Of a stretch of 64,000 nucleotides of DNA, positions 56,193-64,000 are shown piece by piece; the first letter of the stretch is position 1, and the number at the start of each line of letters is the position of its first letter. A program made the position numbers and the translations under genes. The stretch is taken from assembly GCA_947311845.1 (NCBI GenBank), contig CAMZMU010000107.1, forward strand, positions 35,908,749 to 35,972,748, read 5' to 3'. Below the pieces are notes generated by a model. It was not told where the DNA came from and did not search any database. It was given only the letters and a program-made list of their open reading frames with translations. This DNA is from Poa pratensis (Eukaryota; Streptophyta; Magnoliopsida; Poales; Poaceae).

Positions 56193-59100
56193 TCACCACT
56201 TCAGCTCTGACAACAAAATGAGCTGCAAAACAAGATCAATTTGTCAACCACCGAGATACGTCTGATGTAAAATCATAAGTGCACGTGCAGCAGCAAATAT
56301 AAAGAAAAGCAGACCTGTTGGGCAACATGGACTAGATGATTGTCGCCTCGAGGTGACTGTACCAGGAGATCTTGTGTCTCAGGCTTTGCCTGAGACTCTT
56401 GTTTGTCATCTAGACTAACTAGACTGCCGCTCTTCTCAGAGACAGCAACTTGAGAAGCACTCTCTAAAGACACACTCTTGCGTTTCCTGCGATTGAAAGT
56501 GTATTTGATACACCTGGCTCCTTCAGCTTGCATGGAAACTCCAGAGGACGCCTTTGCGCTTTGTTCTTTCTCCAAGGAGCTGATGATTATAGGATCAGCT
56601 TTGTTTGAAGCTATATTGCAACTTTCATCCACTTTCACCTCTTTCTGGATTGTTGAATCAGTCTCTAGTGTTCTGCAGTCTAGGTGGTCTACTTGCAGTT
56701 CACCTGCATAATATTAGGCACAGTTAGAGTCCAATCTACATAAAAAGAGGCATATCATGTAAATACATAGGGTTTCAATGGTTCGAAAAAAAATACATAA
56801 GGTCTCTAAGAGGTACCTCCACAATCAACTTGACTTTTGTTTGACTGAAGATCTAGTGGGGAGCTGCCCTCAGACTGAAATTGATCAGTATTGGCACCAT
56901 CCGGATGCATCAAGTTTTCAGCAGCATCACTAGGATGCATCAAGTTCTCAGCAGCATCACTCGGATGCATCAAGTTTTCAGCAGCGTCACTCGGATGCAT
57001 CAAGTTTTCAGTGGCCTCATTCAAAACAGAAGCATTGTTAATGATAGGTGTATCACAGTGATCATCTGTCATTTCAGAGCTCTGCTCACTCTTACAAATA
57101 GTATCCTCATTGGTTGATCTTAGCAGATTGTTACCTGGAACACTATTGGACTCAGAGCAACCAGCTTCAAAAACCCTAACGGTCTTAGATCTTTTCCTCC
57201 TTATTGTTCGCATGTTGCTGACTGCATGTAAATCTATCGGTCCAGGGGAGGCCAGACAAAGATTAAAGTCAGCACCCTTCCCACCCATCAGCAAGTCTTC
57301 TTTTAAATTAGTTAAGCCCTGGCCACTATGTTCGGTAAACAAATTTGGAGGTGAAAGATCCTGTTCTAGTGCCTGAAGTAGCAGCAAACACCCATTTCCA
57401 TCAGAGGTATCAGGTGATTTATCTTCTGTTTTCACATGCACATCAGAACTATCATACTTATAACTAGGCCTGATTCGTTGACCTCTCTTGCGCTTGCAGT
57501 TCGCCAGAAACTTTGTTTGAAGTATCTGTTCCATGATGGATCTTGTGTGTCTTGTATTCTTAGCACTGTCATTCTTTCCTGTCTTCAAACGGTTATTCAC
57601 TGTGCTAGCCTGCATGCTGTTTTGTTCAGAGGAATCTGCAGTAGGACTCCGCTGCTTAAGAGCGCGGATACGTTGTGTACACCCATTACGATACAACTCG
57701 GGTTTCTTATTTCTTGCTATAAATGATGGCATATCATAACCACGACGATACGGGTTCTCCATGTTTTCAACAGCTCCATTTTCCTTGGCGTCATCTATGG
57801 TATTTTTATTCTTCGATGACACAGTTCTGTTTTGCAGATGCATCTTGGAACGAGAGATCTTGCTTTTATTTGAATTATTCTTATCACAGTTTGGAAGGAT
57901 ATTCTTTCTTTCCATTGCCAAAGTTTTCCGAGTCTCCTCCAATTCGGCATTTGCTCTCTGCAGCTCGACTTGAAGGGTGGCCACAGTATTCTGAGCACCA
58001 TGCAATTGCTCCTGAAGTTCACTGATCTTTCCAACATGTGCCAAAGAGCGTGACTCCACCTCTTTAATCTGCACAAGTACAAAAAAGTTCCAAACATGCG
58101 TAACTTAGAAGTAAGACAATAAAACAGGCTACAGCTAGTTATACTTGTAGACATATTTGAGCAAACGAAAGCTATAAGAAAAACTCACAAGCAAAATAAC
58201 TGGACAACTGCTGCCACACAGGCAAATATTCTTCAAACAAAAATCAGAATAAGGATATGCCACATAGTACAGCGGCAGAAATACTTTGCAGGATAACTAA
58301 ATGGACACCACAACCATCAGCAAGCTCATGCAACTGTCAATCAGGATTCATCGGTGAAATATCACAATCAGTCATCATCTCTAGACACTTGTAAGTTATA
58401 ACTCTGGCAGTCTTGTTTTGGCCAATCGACATGTCACCATAGGCAACACGGTTGGGTTTTTATTACGTTCAATTTGTAAAAGGGGAAAGCATAAATGTGT
58501 TTACAAATTACAATTACTAGCTTAATGTCCATATATTCCCCCTGAAACAAAAAAATGCAATCATGTGCCACATCAATCTTCATTCAACTCCAATAGCCAA
58601 AACATTAACTAAGACTTAAGAAGAAAGAAGAAAGGGAAGCATACAAATAGCCTAACTGTGACAAACAATACTAAGCATGGAGAGATGTTCCCACTTGTCA
58701 CTTTGTCAGAAAGTTTCTTGTGGTGGGGCGAGGTGGAATGGTAACCACTAACCAGGCCATCACCAACAACTCCAATACTAATAGGGAAAAAACAGGAGTA
58801 CAGAAACATAAGCTAGGTTGATTGGCATAATGGGCCTAAGCAGAAATTGTTAAATCTCGTTTGTCTTCTATTCTTAAACGTGACAATGAATACATGCTTG
58901 TGCGCACGTGCTTCTGTGCTGTAACTTGAGTTTCGGTTTGGATAGAGATAAGGATTAGTGGCCATGGCTTTCAGGTTAAAGGCCTAGATTCCAGAATGTC
59001 TTTTTACAACCATGATTGCATTTGCATAGATAGCGGCTTTTCAAGGGCTCTATGCTACCAGGCAAGGATGAGGGAAAATGAAATTCAAATTGTAAGATTG

Positions 59101-61839
59101 CTTGAGAAAAAGTGTGGGACATAAAAGGTGGCAGAAAAGTTCCAGGTTAATGAACTACAAACTATTTAAATAAGAGATCCACTGTAAGGATAAACAAAAG
59201 GAGATCGATACAGGGAACAATCATAAACCAAGCACCTCTTCCAGAGATTTGAAGAGGATGTTATGCACCTACCAACAAGGAACCCAAAGATTATACCTCT
59301 TATTACAGATAATCAAAATAAGTGTAAGAAGCTGAAGGAAAAAAGGGAATTTGAGAAGCTAATTCGCTTCTTTCACTGAACAGTGCTATATCACGATTCC
59401 CCCGGCATTAACCGATCTAACCTATATGCAACGGCTTAAGTTTTTAGACCCACACACCTCTAGCAAAAACAATTATCCTGCGTCTCTAACATGTAGTTCT
59501 TTCTAGCAATCAGTCTTCCAGTCTACTATCTCTTGTAACACTAGACTTTGCATCGCCTTCCCAATGGTTTTCTTTCGATCTCCCCAACTAGGGAAACCTC
59601 AAAGCAAACAATAGAGAGGGCAAAGGAATTGAATAACCATCGGTTGTCTGAGAGGACATACTCCAACTTATGGCAACAAGCATGTGGCAGTGTACTCCTA
59701 TATTCACAAACAGATTAAATATATTGCTAGAAGAAATTACGACTTCCATCCTTTTCATGGTTTGACCACAACAAAATGATCGGATCACAAAATTACTACG
59801 TGGACAAGTATACAAGGACTAGTAAAGCAGATCATGGTATTATTGTTGTCTATACAGATGTCATCAATATACCATCCTAAAAATGCATGTATGAGTTTAC
59901 AAATTGCCAAATTTTCCTCAGATCACAAACTTTATAAGAGTCTGTTTGGATTACAGCCGTGCCTTGCCCAACCAATTTTGTGGTCGTTGACTGCTAGCAC
60001 GGGCTCCGTTTGGTTCAGCGCCGGAGATTGGGAACCACGCCAATTTTTTGGTCGCCCCGTTCAGCTTCTACGCCCGCGCGTTGGCGAGACCCTGGTGGCA
60101 AAATCCTGCGCCAAATCTTTGGCGTGCCAATTTTGGCGGGGCTGGCTGGGGCGTGATCCAAACAGCCCCTAACAACCGGAAAGCATGAATTTTCTCAACT
60201 GACAAAACCACCGTGACAAAAAGTACTGTCGCAACAAGACAATTAGTTCATCACATCAACTTTAGTGAATGGAGATTTTTCCCGTTTGTTATCAGGATTA
60301 TAACAATCCAATTAACTTATTTGGATTTACACAGCATGATAGTAATTGCGCTATTCTATAAACCTTCACAATCAGAAGTTCAGAATGGCACCAATGAACT
60401 GAAAGTAGCATAAAGCAGCTGAGACACAAAAGAATTGCCAATGGGATGCAGTATTATGGGTGTAGACCCAGCGCCAGGCGAAAGTTGACAAATGAAGGGC
60501 CATCCTAGGGCTGGCATGCCAAAGAGAGCACTGAAGCAGCAGTCTTTTCATTATGTATAAAACTTTGGTTTCACACGAAATCACCATTGCAAGCTAGATG
60601 GTACATTATATCAGTTATGCAGCAGCTTAAAGATATAGCGCCTTAGGGAAGCAAATACAACCCACGGAAACTCTATGCTCAAGAGAAAATACAGTTCACA
60701 AGTCAAAACACAGACCAGAGGTACAATATGAACCTATTATCACTGAAGCTAAGCTAATTCAGTAATTTCATTATAAAGCTTCTCCTAACAGTAGTAGACC
60801 TCCCTCAGAAACGGGTGTCTATAACAATCTACACACATACTAGGACCTGCAACGACATCAACCCCTAGTATGCCGTTCGGAATTCTGGTATCTCTTCAAG
60901 CGCGACACCTTGACTGCCGCTCAGCAACCATATTCAGCAAGAGCAGCTTTCTGACCCTAACTGCAGAAGGACTGACCGAGGGACAAGCAATGACGGAACA
61001 CAGGACATTATTTTTCAAACGGATTTAATAAACTGTATCCCAAGGATTCTCACTACTCTCCTACAACCCGATGAAACCTACCGATTGTCTGAAAGCCTGC
61101 AGCCCTCCCGATTGTCTGAAGACCGCAGCAATCGACTCAGATGGAGAAAAATCCCCTTTCAAGTATTAGGGGTGCCTAAATTCTATAAGAGCGCTTGAAC
61201 CAAAATGCACAAGCAGGAAATCGCGCCAGGCCCCAGATTCGCTAATCTGCTTGCTCACACCCCGGCACATCGGAGAAACTTGGGGTTGGGATTTGCACCG
61301 CCAACACCCCACGAACTGACGAACAGATACCAGAATTCCGAACGGCACCAAAACAAACGCTGCCCCCAAAACCTCCCCTAAAACGCCCAAACTCTCGCGC
61401 GCCCGAACTCCAGATTCCCGTGCGCTAGCGCTAACTCGTATCGAAATCGGCGAAAGCAACTCAACTGGAACGGAAGCACCGACCCAAACCATCCATCCAT
61501 CCAACCAGGGAGCAAGCAAACCAAAGCGAGCGATTCGAAGAAAGGGGAAGCGGTCGGTCGTACCCTGGCCTCCATGATGGCCTTGAGCCGTACGAGCGCC
61601 GCGACGCCGTCTTCCTTGGCCGCCGCGAGCCCTCCGGCGAGCACCGCCGCGCGGCGCTCCGCCGCCAGCACCCGCGCCGCCGACTCCTTGGCCATGTTCA
61701 GCATGATCTCCGCGTACGCCTTCCGCAGGCCCTCCGCCTGCGAACAGAAAAGCAACCCCGTCAGCGCGAAGCGGTGGCGCGGCGGCGGTATGGAGGTTTC
61801 GGTTTCGGGGGAGCGGAAATTCACCTGCGAGTCCGCCAT
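56193..61839 (-). CDS. Plant coiled-coil protein of unknown function (five exons)
   Basis: Minus-strand exons: 61839-61825, 61737-61564, 58068-56817, 56703-56315, 56222-56193. All introns have GT/AG ends and the phases fit (1860 nt, 619 residues plus stop). The N-terminal part (residues about 5-120) is an Ala/Glu/Leu-rich helix predicted to form a coiled coil (AKESAARVLAAERRAAVLAG, ISELQEQLHGAQNTVATLQV). A conserved-looking block follows (NPYRRGYDMPSFIARNKKPE, LYRNGCTQRIRALKQR), then a basic KRKRGQRIRPSYKY segment that could be a nuclear signal, a long polar region, and the short end LILLSELKW. Residues near 430-470 contain four 10-residue repeats. I do not recognise a characterised member of this family. 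The clean splice structure and lack of stops argue for a working gene. Confidence 0.85.
56897..57016 (-). repeat. 30-bp coding minisatellite in the coiled-coil gene
   Basis: Four tandem units encode (T/A)ENLMHPSDA, the last changed to MHPDGA. Units differ by only a few bases, so copy number is likely to vary between accessions. Confidence 0.9.
58069..61563 (-). other. Long second intron (about 3.5 kb) of the coiled-coil gene
   Basis: Has donor GTACGACC at 61563 and acceptor TTGTGCAG at 58069. It is mostly AT-rich with no other gene recognised. It holds a Tourist-like MITE at 59938-60169. Confidence 0.75.
59938..60169. mobile_element. Tourist-like (PIF/Harbinger) MITE, 232 bp, TSD TAA
   Basis: GAGTCTGTTTGGATTAC and GTGATCCAAACAGCCCC are inverted ends, with TAA at 59935-59937 and 60170-60172. 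The 3-bp TWA duplication is typical of PIF/Harbinger MITEs. It lies inside an intron of the coiled-coil gene. Confidence 0.75.
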
Positions 61840-62160
61840 TTTTTGGGCGGAGGGAAAAGCTGAGGTGCTGGGGATGGCGGTTGGAAGAGAAGGGGAATGG
61901 GATTGGGCGCGGCCGCGGCCGCTCTTCTTCGGTTTTCAACTGTGGCGCTGGCTGGGGCCTGCGTTTCCATTTTTTGCGCTCCTTGAGTTTTGGGGGCGGA
62001 GGCGGAAAGGAAAGAAACCCAACTTCCCTAATGTTCTCCGGATGCCGGACAGGTCCCTCCGCTTTGGGTATATTTGCATATGGAGTGCGAAGACGGCTGG
62101 TTGAGTGGTTCCTATACAAGGCAAGGGCCGCATGAAGCCAGCCAGCCTGGTACAAATCTT
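61840..62160 (-). promoter_or_regulatory. 5' flank of the coiled-coil gene
   Basis: A GC-rich leader upstream of the ATG at 61839 contains CCGCGGCCGCGCCC near 61915. No clear TATA box was chosen. The transcription start is unknown. Confidence 0.4.
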
Positions 62161-63875
62161 TTTACGTTACATTTATCATTAATGTAGTACAATAATAAAC
62201 GGCTGAGGTGATTACAATACACCAAAAAATGGGAAAATATGATAATAATAATGCTACAAAGGGAGGAGAACAATAGGGGACTACAAGAATAGCAAGAAAA
62301 CATATCTGGCTTTCAAGATCTTGTCGACTCTGGCCAAGATGGGATGAGGCTTCAGCTTCCATCTTGATCTAACGAAGCAAGGAAGACACCTTGAGCGTTG
62401 GATTTGTGGTTTTCACCTGAGACCCCGCCCTCTATGAGAGGGAGGGGTTTCGAAAGGGAATGTGTTGATCCAAGGGCGAATCAAGGACTCACAATTCCAT
62501 CAAGGACCATGCGCCGCCGACGATGACCGCAACACCGGATCTATGGAGGAAGTGCGGTAGGATGCATATGAGAAGATTGGTCGTCGACAACGGTCAGATA
62601 TAAACACAGACGAGAGCATAAGTAGAAAGAATGATCTCAAAGGAGAGGATAAAGAAGATAGAAGGAAGAAGCTAAACCGAGAAGGAAGTAGAGGCAGATG
62701 GAAAGGCAATGGTGGAGAGACATGGCGAGGAGCTTAAGAGGAGGCGGGGATCGCCTCAAGGGAGGTGTCGCCATGCCTCCTCGACTAGAACTCGGACGGG
62801 ATCGGATCCGCGCGCGACGACACCTTCTGACGATGGTGAGGGGATGAGAGGGGGCGGCGGCGGTGTTGTGGATCTAGGGTTCCACCCGTGTCTCTCCATG
62901 GGAACGACTCGGGGTCGGGGTTGGAGAAAAAGTACCTGGTACAATTTGCTTGAGTGGTAAAAGAAGGTGGCAACGTCATTTGACTCCTTATCCCACCCTT
63001 ATATATAGTGGTGGAGTCGAAACTTCTGATTCTACGTGTACCCGTTCTCTCGTGGACTTCCCTGTCAATCATCATGTCCCTGATGTGGCGGATAAGGGTG
63101 GAATGAAGACGCCCTTTCTTGGAACCTCATCAATCATCCTGACCTTGTACGTAATAGTATATGGAAGGTTTAGCCCATACGAACATCTTTTGCAAAGTCT
63201 GTAATGGTTTGCTTCAATTGTAACCTAAATTTTGTTTCCACACATGTGCTCCCACATTGTGCCCTTGTATATAAGGGTGGAGTGCAGGCCAAGCTCACAT
63301 GGAAATCGTGCGAGACTGGTGTGGGTCAATTGAGTAGTATCTAAAATCTTATTTACATGTGCTCGTGTGGGCTCCGTACTTATGCCCTTCTATATAACGA
63401 TGAAACGAAAGCTTAGCTCACATGAAAATTATGCAAGAGTAATATGATTTGCTTATGTTTATTTTCTGGCATAACTCCATGACTTTTTTTTTTGCTTAAA
63501 CTCAAATAGAAGTAACTTACGATTCTTTCTAAAATTACTTGTTATCTTAACGTGTTTTCTTTCAAATCTATTCTGAGTTACCATATGCTTTATATGTTAC
63601 CTGATTTGCTTTAGGTCTTTATAGAGTTCATTATTTTTTCAAATCGTGTGTACTTCATAAATTGGTAAGATTTTGGTTCCAAGACAAATCAAAAATTGGT
63701 AATATTTCGGTTCCAAGAAATTTCAGATGTCCATTTTATTTTTATTTTTGGTTTTAAGTAAATATTGACTTGTTATCTGAAATCATTATTAACATATATT
63801 CAAAACTACCTAGTTTCATGATGACTCTTTTTTTCTCGGCGAGTCTGTTACTGCATCCAATAGAGTCAACAAGAG
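62161..63875. other. Unassigned sequence with a short palindrome and a two-unit repeat
   Basis: No gene recognised. ACCCCGCCCTCT and AGAGGGAGGGGT (62422-62448) form a near-perfect inverted repeat around ATG. Two diverged direct copies of about 140 bp (TGTGCTC...TATGCCCTT..TATATAA..GCTCACATG) lie at about 63244-63330 and 63358-63450, with weaker echoes near 62995. Confidence 0.4.
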
Positions 63876-64000
63876 TGAAAGATCGAGATGTCACCTAGAA
63901 GGGGGTGAATAGGAGTTTTAAAATCTATTACGGATTTGGCTTGAAAGAACGCGGAAAGAAATTATCGTTTAGTTTTCAATCACAAATCCTAAATATGCTA
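63876..64000 (-). mobile_element. Copia LTR 3' end, continues past the window
   Basis: The plus strand TGAAAGATCGAGATGTCACC followed by AGAAGGGGGTGAATAG is the reverse complement of an LTR end like that at 9840-9871 (TATTCACCCC...CTAGGTGTCAT...TTTCA). No primer site lies to its left, so this is the outer edge of a minus-strand element or a solo LTR. AAGAG at 63871-63875 would be one copy of the TSD. Confidence 0.7.

Overview
The window is a stretch of a large, repeat-rich grass chromosome, most likely Triticeae (wheat, Aegilops, barley or rye). The reasons are a BARE/Angela-type Ty1-copia LTR starting TGTTGGAGATATGCCC, Sirevirus-type copia elements, deep nesting of LTR retrotransposons with 5-bp target-site duplications (TSDs), grass Stowaway and Tourist MITEs, a CACTA element, Helitron termini, and widely spaced spliced genes. 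Nothing prokaryotic is present.

Layout. (1) 220-2496: decayed minus-strand LINE. (2) 2497-10097: plus-strand Sirevirus-like copia material (integrase, RT, RNase H, an extra downstream reading frame, polypurine tract, one complete LTR, PBS, and the start of a second gag). (3) 10093-29158: one or two minus-strand relatives of the same copia family, blown apart by later insertions. These are a non-autonomous LTR element full of tandem repeats (10944-16877), two solo LTRs (16965-18259, 26786-28368) and a BARE/Angela-type element with a spliced gag (18303-23515). The outer LTR of this block abuts a broken MYB/SANT-like gene (29159-29938). (4) 30279-32988: three DNA elements: a hAT-type element with 8-bp TSD, a minus-strand Helitron with tandem repeats, and a second hAT-type MITE. 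(5) 33229-34698: an apparently intact three-exon RING-finger gene. (6) 36960-37152: a U2 spliceosomal RNA gene on the minus strand with recognisable plant snRNA promoter elements. (7) 38903-43441: a 5'-truncated LINE with TSD, itself split by a solo LTR, then a Stowaway MITE and another LINE 3' end. (8) 43948-55729: gene-like but mostly unassignable sequence. It contains a complete 2.94-kb CACTA transposon (47386-50325) carrying a GRF-type zinc-finger gene and a second reading frame built on a 36-bp minisatellite, a long hairpin element, and a Helitron 3' terminus. (9) 56193-61839: an apparently intact five-exon minus-strand gene for a coiled-coil protein of unknown function. (10) 61840-64000: unassigned sequence ending in another copia LTR.

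Only three features look like working host genes: the RING gene, the U2 snRNA gene and the coiled-coil gene. The rest is mobile DNA in various states of decay. Insertion order can be partly read: the minus-strand copia came first. Two copies of one 0.42-kb copia segment (one interrupted, one clean) then act as a built-in empty-site control for three of the later insertions. The most distinctive material is the parallel palindrome architecture of the copia LTRs, the spliced gag-only BARE-like element, the gene-carrying CACTA element, and the Helitron with two possible 5' ends.
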